Shown: positions 22,507 through 35,280, counted from the stretch's first letter. The stretch: 64,000 nt of DNA from Porites lobata (GCA_942486035.1 CALNXK010000161.1:43501-107500), one strand, 5' to 3'. The notes: a model not told the origin generated them from the letters alone. A program made the numbers and translations.

Positions 22507-25500
22507 CTGAAGAGAAAGAGGCAAAAAATTTGCTTGTTAATAGATGAACAATAGCCCATAACTTTCTTTAACGTTAAGCTCGTTTTCAGCAAAAGCGGGT
22601 CTGACAGTCTACTCCAAAAGACGTTTTTCGCGGCTTTTCCAACCAAAGCTCATTGCGCGGTGCTTTTCTGTTAATAGATGAGACTATTCGTCGCGATTCT
22701 GTTTACTTTCACATCACAGAACGACTCTCTTTATTTGTTGTAAATTAACCTTTATTGTACGAAATTTCGATCTTACGTTGCGCGCTGAGTCACCTTAAGA
22801 CACACAAAAGCGGCAAAACCTAACAAAGAACAATGGCATGGCTCCAGCGCGCCGGTGAGCCCCCCACGTGCCTACTTTTTGCACGTAAAAATCAAGGCAA
22901 ACCTTAACTAAAGCTTATCCGAAAAATCAAGGTAAAGCACTTTTAAAGTTAATTTTCTATAAAAGCGAGCAACCTAGACAGTGCGATCGGCAGCTCGTGT
23001 TTTTATTTTATTTTTTTCTCTTTCGACAAAGATGTGTAAACGAAAATAAGCAGACAAAGGATCGACCCGAAAGCCCGTTAACGTCCAACGTCTATCGACA
23101 GTGTTTCAATTAGTTTCCAACATATGACGGTCAATATATGAAAAAATACATTTATTTCCCAAAAGGAAATCAAAATAAACTCTTTTATGATTTTTTTTTT
23201 TTCAGTATACTTAACGAAGATCTTTCGCAATAGGAAAGACGGATTTGAAAACTTATAGTGTTGTTGTTGCAAGAATTTCCAAAAGGCCAAAAAAAGGCGG
23301 AGACCAGGTGAAAATGATGCCCAAAACCACGTGTAATGATCGACTTATTCCATCAATATGACATTCCCTCAAGAAGTGCTGGTGTTACTTAAAAACACGA
23401 GACTGCTAACTGCTAATACATTTCAGTAGTAAACAAAAGACATTATCACATATGATAAACTCATGTTCCAAAGATCGAATCCAATTTCTTTGTCGGGTTG
23501 TTCTCTCTACACTTTAAACCTTTGCTTCTACCAGACAACAAAAAGATCGATACAATTTCCTATATAAACCTGTCTCTTTTCGTTCGCTTATCTTGATTTT
23601 TTGGGGGGTTCTTTGAGTTATTTATGAATTAAAAACCATAGCTAGATTTCGAAATTTAACCCCATTAGGGAAATACTTGACGAAACGCAAAAGCATCGAA
23701 AATTCCAAGGGGGTTCGTTTTTCAAAGACTCGAAAATTATTAAATTCACCTCTTTTCTTTTGAGTATAGTTTTTTCTTCCCCATTGCGAAATTTCGCTTA
23801 AAAACATTCCACCTGAACAGCTGCCTTACAATGAGGTATAAAGCTCAAGTTTAATTATCACATGGACCAGAAGAGGCATAATAAATTTCTTATTCCTTGT
23901 CCTGAAAGTAACAGTATACGTTCGGAGAAAACAAAAGATGGCGTGACTTGGATTGTTCATTTCGATCGAACAGGTAATCAAAGGGCTCAATACTTACATT
24001 AACAACCAGGATATCATTATCCAAATTACTTGTGAAACTGTTTCAAGAACGCGAATTTTTATTCTCACCGCCACGAAACGTACGATCGTACTTTTTTTGC
24101 CTAACAAAAGTTTTTTCTCAGTTCCGTCTTAAAATAAAAGGAACTGGGCAATTATTTCTGGCAGCTGTATTTAGACTGGCCCCTCTCCTTCTTTTATTTT
24201 TCCTTCCGTCTGTCGATAAAAGCTTACTGCCAGCGTACAATTAGCGCAAAAAAGCAAAGTCGAAAGGAAGCGAAAGAACGAACGTCATGTCACGGAAATG
24301 AAACTGAAACACCTCGGATAGACAAAATGGCAGCCTTTGTTTTGTGGTATACAGATCAACTCGAGGTGGTCTATAAAGCCATATGGTGATCAGAAATTTT
24401 ATCCTTCAAACAAGCGATTTTTAATTCACTTTTTCAAAGAAGCACTTAAGGACAAGGGCAAATATATAACATTTCCCTACCAATATATCGAGGAAATCTC
24501 GGCCATTTTCAAGGGTTATTAAAAGTAAACCGCTTAAACTAGAATGGAAAGAAAGTTGGCTATAAATGAGATTACGGCTAAGAATCAAAGAATTGTCAAC
24601 ACGAGCGATCGTCTTTTGAAAACCAAAACAATCAATAGGCAATCGTTGAAACACGCCGTAGGTTAAGGAATAAAAGCGTGCAACTTAATTGTTTTCCACA
24701 ATGAATTGCTTTGTCGTTCAAATAACGGCATGTCTCGAGAAGAAAGCACAAAGGCCGTATCGCGATTCCACGTGGCTAGCCGGCACCCTTGACAAATCTG
24801 CAACGTTCCAAGATTTGAAATTGCCACGTGTAGGATGATTTCATCTGCCAGCGACTCAAAACTACCACAACATTGACTCCCAAATTAAATCCGATTCATA
24901 GAAAGTAGAGGATTTTTCCCGAAAGCTAATAAAATTAATAGCATTTCCTTTGATGAACCAATGATATGTTCGCGCAGTGTAGGTGAACGGGTTGAAGATT
25001 AAAATTCCCGCCGCAGACACCCGCCATTTCCGGAACAGGACAAGGAGGAGGGAGTGACAAAAAAAAAGGCGACGAGTAAATTATGTTTCATCGGAAAAGA
25101 CCTAAGTCCTGATCGTTCTGCCATCATTGTACGTTGATTTCTATTGATCCCACAAGGACACGCTTTGGCTTCGAATGACGAAAGCCACGGAAATGATAAT
25201 ACATCAACCCACACAAAATTATCATAATTTTTCGCATCTAACAATGTCTCCAAATAATCTGCTTTAATTTCACCCTCGGATCGAAAAGATTTCTTTTGAA
25301 ATTTGACCAGTTTTCAATTATTCGCGGCTAAAACTACGCCACGAATAAATTTCATACATTCCAAGTGCAGGTGCCTACAAAACACTGCGAACCGGAAATG
25401 GCCACAAATTCACGAAGCAGTATTTTGATGAAACAAGCTTTCTAAGCTTTTGTCACGGTCATGATCGGGTGCAATCCTTTTCAAAGACAGTCCCTGGCTT

Positions 25501-26298
25501 TTAAGAGAAATATCAGAAATAAAATACTGAACGAGAAAATGAGGAGAAGAGAAATTCAACAACAAAATTTTTGCACTACAAAACCGTACCCGTCCATAGG
25601 CCACGCTACAAGACAGTTCACACAATCCTGCCACGAGGAGGACCTCGCGAAATTGAACAATACTGAATAGCCTAAGCAACAGAGCACATGGAAAATAAGA
25701 CATAAAATCAAGCTGTAAGCAACAAAGGCATCTGAAAGACTGGCTGTTAACAGACCACAAAAAAATATAGCGCTTACCTCTCAGAATTTTGAAACACAAA
25801 CTTCCTCAATTTTAAGTCGCGTAAGACAACACCCGAGTCGTGACAATGAGCAACAGAACTGACAATCTGGCGAAATAATTTGCTGGCCTCTTCTTCCTTT
25901 AGTCTGCGTTTTGTTCTGACATACGAGTGCAGATCCCCAAAAGATCGCTCAAAAAATACATACGCGTACGAGTCACTGACCAAAATTTCGATAATCTTGT
26001 TGATGCCGTCGTGAGGTGGCAGATGAAACATCGGCGCAAGCGTCTCCCGGAATTTATTCACGTCTATTATCTTGCAAGCAAGTTCTGTTTTCGTCTCGGT
26101 ATCCACTGCTTTGTATAAAGCACTTCCACCGGGTCGTTCCAATAAAAGATATTTTCCGACCTTGCATATCTGCGGTAAATCATTTGTCCGCTTCGTTGCT
26201 TGATGCGTTATAGTCAAGTTTGGTAATGGCGTAGATTCAATATTTGTTTTGGATGCATTGCGCTGATACGGATGGTAGCGAATCGTCGAAGAGTTCAT
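22041..26298 (-). CDS. TRIB: Tribbles-family pseudokinase, complete, two exons
   Basis: Exon 1 (26298-25778, 521 nt) and exon 2 (22506-22041, 466 nt, stop included) join in phase to give 328 aa, a usual tribbles length. A variable N-terminus is followed by a kinase fold with tribbles traits: GKYLLLERPGG in place of a proper glycine loop, ELACKII with the VAIK-type lysine, the catalytic-loop variant LRDLKLRKF, and GLE where active kinases have DFG. Then come KHGCPAYVSPEIL, GKAADIWSLGVMLYTMLVGR and FHDTEPS. ILEHPWF corresponds to the MEK1-binding motif, and DQTVPDL near the C-terminus to the COP1-binding degron-adaptor motif. Tribbles proteins bind ATP weakly or not at all and scaffold E3 ligase COP1 and MAPK-pathway kinases to control substrate turnover (family knowledge). 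The start is the first Met of the open frame. TRIB1, 2 or 3 orthology cannot be decided; similarity to TRIB2 is strongest to my eye. Confidence 0.96.
22507..25777. other. Tribbles intron; no further exon or repeat family recognised
   Basis: AT-rich sequence with poly(A/T) tracts. I found no conserved peptide and no clear inverted repeat. Confidence 0.5.
25778..26298 (-). CDS. TRIB: Tribbles exon 1
   Basis: Residues 1-173 plus two bases of R174. Holds the N-lobe, the YVFFERSFGDLHSYVR hinge/helix segment and the catalytic loop LRDLKLRKF. It ends NSER at donor GAGAG|GTAAGC. Confidence 0.95.
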
Positions 26299-29250
26299 TT
26301 AAAGGAACAGAATTTTCTTTCAAAATAACTCTCTACCCGTGAGACGAATACAGAGAAATCGACCCAACCAAATCAACAGAATGCGTCGATGTACGACTCA
26401 ACTTGTATTCCGTTTTTGCCAAGTAAGAGGTATGACGTTGCACCAAAGTGGCGAAGTGATGGCGTAAGTCAGCTTGTAACGCGACAATAATTTCGATCGA
26501 AAGTCGCCCGTTTCACTTTAAATTCTACCCTCACAGATGGTTTGATTCGCTAGAAGGCCCGTCCGGCCTTCCTCTAGCAATCAAGGTAGAAAGCAACAGC
26601 CATGATGTTCTAATACTCAACTTGTTTCGACGTTGAAGTTTCGCAAGAAAAATTATTTCTGAAGACACATCAGTTCGGACTGACGCAATGAAGGCTCTGT
26701 GTTTTGCGGTCCTAACAGGCCCACCTCTCCAAATAAGGAGCTGTTTCGTCATCGTTAGGTCATCTGATGCAATTAACGGTCTATGATTCGCTGAAAAGAC
26801 AAAGGCTATTGCAACTAAAAACGAAACCTTTCCGTCCTATTTCCTTCAGAATTTGCATATTCGTGCGGCGGCACATTTTGCGCTCTTACACCGTCATATG
26901 GTCAATAAATTGCATCATTAACTTGAAAACACCACGTAGAAGAACGCTGGAAAAAAATATCCCGTTTGGTTATTTTGATATCTGTACATTTTCGCGAATA
27001 AGTTTCCGGACGAACAATTTTCGTGTCACAAGACGCGTGCGTGATAAAAAGGGATATATTTTCCTCATGACGAATTGTTTCCGAAGTCGCTTAACAATGC
27101 ATCAAAGGTGAACACCGAATTTCGCTAATGAGGCTGCAGTTGATGACTCACAGCAGCGATAATCCTCGTGATTTACCGATCGAAGAGAATGACTTTCTGT
27201 CAATGACGAAATATACAAATTATAATAGTTAAAAATATTTCCAAAGGCTTTTTATTGTTGTTTTCCCTTGAAGTAGAAACTTTTATTGAAGCCAATAGCT
27301 ATCTCTTCAATTTCAACAAATAGGACTTTCCTATCACTAGTACAAAAACAAGAAAAAATCTCTTTCCAGACTTAAAAAAAATTGTCGAGAAAGTTGTGAT
27401 TGTTCGCGCTGCCATGGCAACCGATACTTCTAACGTTGAGTTCGTGGCCTCGTGACAGAAGGCGGCGAAATAGAATTAAAAATGTTCTGGTGCAATAAGG
27501 CATTGGGTAGGCATCTACAGAACTTTTCTTGCCATCATAATATATGTTTAACGCCAAGCAATGGACAAGCCGTGCATTGGTAGCGTACGGAACACGCCAA
27601 ATTTAAAAATATAGATTTTTGGAATAGGAAATAGCAAATTTATGTGTCATGACATAGTCAAACAAATAACGAAATAAATTATAATTGTAAAATGATAAAA
27701 GTTTTCTATGATCGTTTTCGAAAGAAAGAGAATAAAAACTTATGTTCAAAAGAGGATTATTACGTTCGAGCGAGAGTTGTTATCAGAGTGGACGGCCTCT
27801 GAAATGGACGGGGAAAATAAGATCATTCAACCACTCATTTCATTAGGGTCTGTGGCCGAGTGAACCTCAAGGGGCCAACCTTCTAGTTGCGTCTGAGATT
27901 TTTTTTAAATTTTGAGTTAACGAATAAAAATGGCGTCGGTGGGATTTAAATACTGTTCAAATACCGGTACAAGTTGATTCAGATCGTTTTTCAATGGTAT
28001 GGTTATATTTAGGTATGAATGCCGGTGTTGATCAAGAAAAGAATAAAAAACTGAACAGCCAATTTGTGGACACGACGAAACGCGTTTAGAAAACTATTGA
28101 CAATGACTGAATTGCATCTAAGATTTACAGGATATGCCGCTTTCTATTCAACAGCCGGAAAGAATTAACCTTATCTTACTAGCCATTATAACAGGCAAAC
28201 TTTCAATATGTACACCACCCCGGCATGTGAGAGAAGCTTCTAGAGTCAACAACATCTCCAAGAACTTACACCCGGAAGGCCTTTATATTTTCGATTCACA
28301 ACACGCACAGTTCTGTGATCTACTAGAACAATTTTAGGATTTACATGCGATATGATATATTTTGCTCCAACCGCGGCACTCTGTGAATTTGGCAAATCCG
28401 TGTAGGACTAAATTTCGATCTTCACATAATTGCGGTTGGCCAGCGGTGGCACTGATCCCATTTCTCGTCTCTCTGGCATTCACTCGCACTGTGATCTTTC
28501 TCTACAGTTTAAATGTTGCAAAACGTTACGTAATTAAATTAAGGGGAGACAAAATCTGACCCGAGAAGGAACCCACCACATGAACTACGATAATTGGAAC
28601 TGTATTGGAGCCAGTTGCAATTTTACGACGAGTTATGGGAAAAATGAAACGGAGTGCAATATCATGAACAACTATCAACCCGTTCAAACTTGAATTGCGG
28701 TTTTGTGGTCAATATTCGTAGTATTCTCCAAAGCTGAGTAAGCCTTTTAAAATGCACGTAGCATCGATCGGGCACTGCCTTAGTGCTTAATCCGCCCTTA
28801 CAGGGGGCCCCTGTATAAACCGGAGTGATCAACTCCCATACGAGGTCCGATATGCCCTTTATTACGCCTTAATTGTCCGCCGCATAAAAGAAGACCCCGA
28901 TGAGAGGTTCCATATCTCACTGTATGTTTAGAATCGTCAATAAGTTTACTACCTCCCTCTGTACCCATCTAGGGTTTGTAACTAGGTGTATCAAAATGGA
29001 ATCAGGGATAAGGGCAAAGAAGTAGGACGGAATCAGGGATCACAGCACCGGGCTGGGATCAAATTTCAAGTTCGATGGTCACGCGCTTTTCGACTATTCG
29101 GGTGCACCATTTGATGGGCTCCTGGGTGCACCCAACGTCAAAACCCGGAAAATATCTGTTCGGAAGACGATTTGAGATCTAGAATTTTCGGACCATTCGT
29201 TGTAAAATTTCTTGCTTGCCTGCCTCTCCTACGTTTCTCGAACATCTAAA
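26299..29250. other. Upstream of tribbles; no gene recognised
   Basis: This holds the unannotated tribbles promoter. Short open frames have no family resemblance. No CpG-island-like composition or clear TATA box was defined. Confidence 0.5.
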
Positions 29251-29254
29251 AAAA

Positions 29255-29517
29255 TGGAATAATTGCCCATTTTAACGGTTTTTTCCCTAAAAAGGTCACC
29301 TAGAATTTTCGAGAGCCTTTTTTCTGGCTGAAATTGTCGAAAGGTAAGTTTTGATCCCTATAATTTTCGGATCACTAGACTTTCAGCAAGGAAATCCGAA
29401 CAGATGAAGAATTTTTAGGGAATAAAAATATGCCTATATGTACCGTTTAAATACTTAAATACGTTCAACAATGCTATGTTTAAGTGGTTTTGAACTATAT
29501 CCTCGTTGGGTACCCCT
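29255..29517 (+). repeat. Dispersed repeat, inverted partner of 63733-64000
   Basis: From AATGGAATAATTGCCCATTT to GTTGGGTACCCCTG this is the reverse complement of the window's last 268 bases with scattered differences (shared TTTTGATCCCTATAATTTTCGGATCACTA). Upstream related sequence may extend to about 29060. Confidence 0.75.
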
Positions 29518-30128
29518 GACTATTTAGAAGGTTCTGAATGGTCTAGACGAAGCGATGCAGTTCTTATATAAATATGACCATTTGCTAACCCGAAATCTTG
29601 AAAAATAGGGACTTGGTATTATCGTTCATTTTCGATCTACAATTATTCATATGAATTATTAACCAGCTTGACGGGATTCCCGGCCTCAGCTTTAATCAGG
29701 TGCTAGATTGTAAGGGAACATGTACATCAGCATAAAATAAATTTTGAGTGCGTGCCAACTAGACGAGCTAAATCAGAAGTTATTGGGTTGATGTAAGTGC
29801 GCAGTTCAGTAAATATTGAATGATGATTTTAAAATAAATTTTCTTTGAGTTCCGGATGTCACTTTACAGTTTTACTCGTTTGGGCTCGCCTGTGCTGATT
29901 ATCGCGCTATTGTTCTTTTAGGCGTTAATTAATCCCACATCGTCATTCCTAAGAGGTACAGTCATCGTATACATGTATACTACAGCTTGTTCACAGCTCT
30001 ATTTTATCTTTAGACTTGTCGAACTCGCGTATGTATAAAACTCCGGGGATTAATAGACCACCCCAAACGCAAGGGCCGTTGGGTTGAGGAAAGGGGCGCT
30101 CGTTCTCGAGCTCGCTGGCACTTTGCAG

Positions 30129-30510
30129 TTTAGCGCTATCGAATTTTCGAAAGAAAAAAAAAGAAAAACGTCCGATCCATGGACAGGCTACTTGTATACT
30201 GAAGAGCAAATAAAATTTATTAACTTATCTATAAAGCAAAGATCTGTGTTGAAATTTGAAGACAAATTGACCGGCATTTATAAGATTTAGCTGATCAAAA
30301 CATAAGAATAAAGTTTAACTTTATTAACTTTATTCATATGTTTTGACCAGCTAAATCTTATAAATGCCGGTCAATTTGTCTTCAAATTTCAACACAGATC
30401 TTTGCCTTATAGATAAGTTAATAAATTTTATTTGCCCTTCGGTACAAGTAGCCTGTCCATGGATCGGACGTTTTTCTTTTTTTTTCTTTCGAAAATTCGA
30501 TAGCGCTAAA
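30129..30510. mobile_element. 382-bp near-perfect palindrome
   Basis: Arms of about 185 bp, TTTAGCGCTATCGAAAATTC-like at the outside and TTAACTTTATT at the centre (about 30320). Only a few mismatches are visible. The matching open frames on opposite strands (30084-30290 plus, 30351-30680 minus) come from the symmetry. No target duplication identified. Confidence 0.85.
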
Positions 30511-30893
30511 CTACTCGCACAGTAAACCTCAAAATACCCCCCACAAATCGGCCCATTGTGGCTCTCTTGCTCATTAGATGTTTTGTTGGAATATTGGCTG
30601 TTGTGATATACAACTACAATAGCTATGAGAGGGGCGGTTTTCCAAATGACAAAGGAATTAACCTTCAGCGGAAAATACACCTGGTCACAATTTTGCTCTG
30701 TGGGCGGAGGGGTTCCTTTACGTACACCCGATTTGACAGTGATTTGAGATAGAAGCCAGTGTAGCGTAAATAAATAGCGAGTGACACTTTACACGAAATA
30801 GTGCATCTTACCATGCATATTATGTCGGCGGAGTCTTCAACCCGTTTCCTTCGAGAACTTTTCAGCGTCTTATAGAAAGGTGTTTTTAAGTGC

Positions 30894-30928
30894 TTGTAAC
30901 AGGATCGAATAATTCGATCCTGTTACAA
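30894..30928. repeat. 35-bp perfect palindrome
   Basis: TTGTAACAGGATCGAAT, one central A, then its exact complement. Could be the relic of a hairpin MITE or a cruciform-forming site. Confidence 0.8.
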
Positions 30929-30964
30929 ACTTGCTTCTGGAAAGTGGTAAACTATTTAACTTAC

Positions 30965-31715
30965 CACTAAGATAAAGTAGAACCCCGGTTACTCGAACTC
31001 AGAAGCGAAACGAAAACAGTTCGACTGGTTCGAGTTAGCAATAGACTGCAAAACAGTCGGAGAGTGCGCGCGAGCCTCACCGTAAGGTGTGAGGCAAGAA
31101 ATCAGTCTCGTTCTCTGTTTTCAGCCTCGTTCCAGACCTTGTGTTTGACCGCTCTCGCGTATTTGAATGCGCAAAAATACGGATTGTTTTGTAGTCTAAG
31201 TTAACGAGGGTTTGAGTTATCGGGGTCGATTGCACAAGGATAAAATTGATTGTTACCGATTTTTCAGCACTTCAGAGTATAGTGCAGTGCAAGTTTAAGT
31301 TATAATTTCTTCAAAAACTCGGTCAAAAACGGTAACGTGATTACGCATTTTTAAAGGATGTTCTTTTCGTTGCACCAATCAAAATCAAATCACTGTAGTG
31401 TGGACCAGAGTTCAGTTTTAGTGTTTTTACCCTTTTACAACTAGAAGAGCTGAGACAGCTAATGGGGTGACCGAGTGGAGTTACAAGAACCAGGATTCGA
31501 GTTACCGGGGTTAATTTCAGTGAACGGATATATTCACTGGGAAAGGGAATTTAGTTCGAGTTATAGCGGGGAATTTGAATTATCCAAGTTCGAAGTAGTA
31601 AAAATTACTAGAAAGTGCTGTGAAATCTAAGGGATTGGAATTATTTCGAGTTAGTGGGCCGGCGAGTTCGAGTTATCCGCTGAGTGCGAGTTATCCCGCT
31701 GAGTTCGAGTTATAT
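30965..31715. repeat. Degraded Tigger-like element (GTTCGAGTTA units)
   Basis: GAACCCCGGTTACTCGAACT near the left and repeated GTTCGAGTTA(C/T)CGGGG toward the right resemble the Tigger-like ends at 464-636. It is interrupted by the MITE at 31043-31197. Confidence 0.5.
31043..31197. mobile_element. MITE, TAGACTGCAAAACAGTC ends
   Basis: Left TAGACTGCAAAACAGTC and right GATTGTTTTGTAGTCTA are inverted. Flanks AGTTAGCAA and AGTTAACGA agree at 7 of 9 positions, suggesting an aged 9-bp duplication. Inserted in the Tigger-like relic. Confidence 0.6.
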
Positions 31716-31716
31716 A

Positions 31717-32432
31717 TACACCTAATTGCAATAAGGTTGTCATAGAAAAAAGCAAAAAGCCAAATAGGAATTAATTAGCATAAATTATTATTAAATTATC
31801 ATTGCTTGCAACATTCACGACACACACGCTTATAGCTGAATATTAATCACGTAACATGAAAGCCAAATCATTTGCATCAGTTTCTTGGTGTCATTCTAAT
31901 GCAATTCGAGGCTGATTCATCTAGCGGATTTCAAACGTGCTCTAATTACAAACGTACATCGGATAACTACTAAAGAAAAAATGGCTCCATTTTTTTTCAA
32001 TAAATATAGCCTGGGGTAAATTCCAGGAACGCGACGCGTCTTTTCGTTTTATGCTAAATAGAAAAGCCAGTCTGCGTATGGTTTGTAGTGCACAACACCG
32101 TCAGATCACAATTTTCAAGCAACAAATCAGGGGTGTAGGCAGGACTTTCTATCGCGGAGAGGGTGAGGCGTTCCTCCGCCAGTTCTTCTCCCGCGCCACA
32201 AACCAAGCCTCGTTTGTCAGGACCCTTTTGTTACACACATCAGTGTTTCATGTGCGGAATCCTACAGCGCGGAATTACAGAATTATTTCTTGTTATTGTG
32301 AATGACTTCTTAAATAATTGTTAAATTATTAAAATACGCAAATGTAAATCACATGGCTAATTAATTCCTATTTGGCTTTCTGTTTTTTGCTTTTTGCTTT
32401 TTTCTATGACAACGTTATTGCAATTAGGTGTA
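31717..32432. mobile_element. 716-bp inverted-repeat element, probably TA-flanked
   Basis: TACACCTAATTGCAATAA at the left is mirrored at the right end. Arms of about 68 bp share CATAGAAAAAAGCAAAAAG and CCAAATAGGAATTAATTAG. TA follows and precedes the ends. No transposase ORF. Confidence 0.7.
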
Positions 32433-32861
32433 TATTCAATTTATAAAAATAAAAGTGTATGAATAATAATAATACTTTCAACTGAGAACAACTATGCGAT
32501 ACCTGCCAACTTTTAGTTTCCTGGTAGAAACCATAAAAACTAAGAAATTATGTGACCACTGCCGTTTTCCGCTTTTATCCTCTCCTCCTTTTTTCCTCGA
32601 TGAGTCTATTTTGGAGCTTGTCGGAACTACAAAAACTCCCGTTTCGGTCTTATTCCGGTCAAACGAGGCTGCAATGTTTGGTGTTACTCTGATCTCTCAA
32701 GAACACAGCTACAATACCCGGCGGACAGAACTACTTAAAGAAGTTTCTTCGTTTTTGCCCCCCAACTTGCAAAAAAAAAACATTTGGATTGTTGTGCCCG
32801 GCGTAATTTAAATCTTGGTGGCGGAGCACGCGAAAGGAGCGACGAAGCCTCGAGACTTTGT

Positions 32862-33023
32862 TGCCTAGTCCCTGTACGGCGTTTTCCCAGTCCCTCTCGG
32901 TCAATCGTTTCGATGACGTATCCGAGGCGAAAGGGCGGGGAACGCCTCACATTTTCGCATGGACCACGTGACCGGAAACGCTTTGGCCACGAGAAAAAAT
33001 GAGGCCTAGGGACTAGGCAAGAG
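32862..33023. mobile_element. MITE, TTGCCTAGTCCCT ends
   Basis: TTGCCTAGTCCCTGTACGG at left and CCTAGGGACTAGGCAA at right. The GC-rich interior includes GTTTCGATGACGTATCCGAG and CCACGTGACC. A repeat form I recognise from coral genomes. Confidence 0.6.
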
Positions 33024-33187
33024 ACTTTGCTCTCAATCTTTTACGCGGCTCCTCACTGGAACGCTCATCCTGCCAACTACGTATGCAGGCTTAGCTAAAA
33101 CAACTTGACTTTCCATATCAACAGCTCCAAGTACATATTGGCCCCTCCCCAAACTCAATGTTGCTTCGCTCTTCGTACCAATGTCCA

Positions 33188-33219
33188 GGCAGAGGCAGAG
33201 GCAGAGGCAGAGGCAGAGG
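33188..33219. repeat. (GGCAGA)n microsatellite
   Basis: Five perfect hexamer copies. Confidence 0.9.
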
Positions 33220-33447
33220 TTGAGGCTTTGAACATATTGATCCGAGGGGGAGGAGAGGCGGGGGGAGACATGATTCCCCCCTCGACGGGTACGATGTTTT
33301 AGAATGTTCTGGAAGTATGTAATTCTTCCGAGTTGCTCTAATAAGCTTCTGTTTCACCAATGCTAAGTGCTAAATGATCTTGCAAATAAATCTGATTTTT
33401 AAAAAAGGTTTTGCAATTTTATGGTTTTGTCCAAGTGACTGAAGCCC

Positions 33448-33628
33448 TAGACTGCGAGCAGTCTCTTATTTTTCTTTGCAAAGTTACTGCACGCGAAACC
33501 AAAGCACGCGAGTGGCGAGGCCGCTTGTCGCGAGAAACGAGGGCGTAAATAATAACATCGTGGTTTGCAATCGCGCTGGATGAGAAAAGAACTGGACGGA
33601 TGAGAAAAGGCGGACCTCAAGCAGTCTA
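33448..33628. mobile_element. MULE-type MITE, TAGACTGCGAGCAGTCT ends, copy 1
   Basis: Flanked by CTGAAGCCC (33439-33447) and CTGAACCCC (33629-33637), 8 of 9 identical. The interior shares TCTTATTTTT, AAGTTACTGCACG, TGGTTTGCAATCGCGCT with 47108-47299. Confidence 0.8.
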
Positions 33629-34272
33629 CTGAACCCCTCGTCCCTATGACTATTTCCTCAGAAAATGGAAGGGGGTAATTAAGATATCTTGGAAATCCCT
33701 GGGGACAAGTTCTATTTTGGTTTTAGAATCTTTTTAAAACATCTTAATAGACATGAAGAAGGCTGTTTCGCCGGCAGACATATTGCGAAAGTTTAATGTA
33801 TGCGTCTGCTGATCATTTTTTTCGCAATATGTGAGCAAGCGGTCATCTTTCATTGCATGCACGCACGACTTTCTGGCTTTCTGTCTGTTCTTCTTTCTTT
33901 CTCCTTCTGCTTTCTATTTTCCGTTTATCACAGTGATTCCGTTGTCCGTTTTAAAAATACTCGAGGACCTTCGAAGCCGCCTGGGACCTCAGAGGAGTAA
34001 TGGAATAGCAAATATAACGAAAAATCTCGAGATGGTATAATGAAATACCCAGTAACAAATATTTTCGTGAAGGAGCAGCAAAGATCATGTAAAAGATCTT
34101 CCCATTCTTCCTCTTCACCCCCACTCCTCCTCCCCAGTGTAGTTTTGGTGTTAATCAGGAGCTTATTGAGCACCATAAATCACCAGGCGCCAAAATCTTT
34201 AATAAATGGCGCAAATGAGACGACGAAAAGCATCCCCACCCCGTTTTATATGGAAGTCTCCCCGTGAATTAA

Positions 34273-34412
34273 CAGTGGCGGATCCAGGGAAGGAAGCCCC
34301 CCCTTATTTTTAGACCAAACGCCGAGAAAAATTTTTTGAGACCGCCCCCCTCCTTTTTCTCAGGGTCTAGATGACCGGACCCCCCTTATCTGAAGGTCTG
34401 GATCTGCCACTG
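34273..34412. mobile_element. hAT-like MITE, CAGTGGCGGATCCAGG ends (140 bp)
   Basis: CAGTGGCGGATCCAGG and the inverted CAGTGGCAGATCCAGA. Both flanks have ATTAA next to the ends, compatible with a 5-bp hAT-type duplication. Confidence 0.7.
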
Positions 34413-34417
34413 ATTAA

Positions 34418-34836
34418 AGGGAACCTCCACTTCAACAAAAGATAACTTTAAATCACAGGAAATAACTGTTACAGTCAAGTCAATCTAAAATATTTTTAAA
34501 GAAAGCGTTTGTATCCGAAAGAAATAACTTTTAGATTCGCCTATTTTTGTTTTCAAATTCTGCGGGCGTCGCCATCTTGAATAATTGTGAAGTGTTACGG
34601 TTGCCCTATTGTTATTAAACAAAAGCTCTTTGTGTCAGAACAATACAGCAACCATTACACGTCACAATTATTCAAGATGGCGGCGCCCGCGAAATTTGAA
34701 AGTGAAAATAAGCGATTTTAAAATTCACTTTTCTTGATATAAACACTTTTTTTAAGAACAAATTTCGAACAAATTTGTTTATCAACATAATTTTATTCGA
34801 TTTAAACTTATTCTGTAGTAAGAGTGGAGGTTCCCT
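34418..34836. mobile_element. Kolobok/T2-like MITE with TTAA duplications (419 bp)
   Basis: AGGGAACCTCCACTT and its inverse at the right end, flanked by TTAA at 34414-34417 and 34837-34840. The interior is a second nested palindrome around GGCGTCGCCATCTTGAATAA / TTATTCAAGATGGCGGCGCC. TTAA plus AGGG ends recall Xenopus T2/Kolobok MITEs. Confidence 0.75.
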
Positions 34837-35140
34837 TTAAGACGGTGAAGGGTCCCCCTTCTTTCTTGCCCTTGAAAATCGTGAGACTGCAAATAACGTA
34901 GTATTCCTTATCGCTTCTGAATTATATCCCCCCCGCCCCCCTCCAAACAAAAAAGTTGTTGGATGGTCACAGGCCTTCCTGGTCCCTCTACTTCTACGGT
35001 CACGTTAAAGGACACTACTCTAAAACAGGCATCTACTGTTGGTCCCTGCCGTTTTTCAGTTAGTATAGGTTAATGAAACTCGGAACTCTCTATATGAGGC
35101 CGAAGATGGACTCAGACTTCGAACTTAGGACCTCGGACAT

Positions 35141-35280
35141 CAAACATGGGACAACAGACATATCGGAAATCGAACACCACTAGACATCACACATGGTCGG
35201 ACATCGGAGATCGGACGTCAGCCATCGGACATCGGACCTTGGACATCGGACATAAGACATTGGACATCAGACATCGGCAG
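35141..35280. repeat. ACATCGG minisatellite
   Basis: About 15 degenerate copies of GACATCGGACATC-type units, densest at 35200-35280. Confidence 0.8.
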
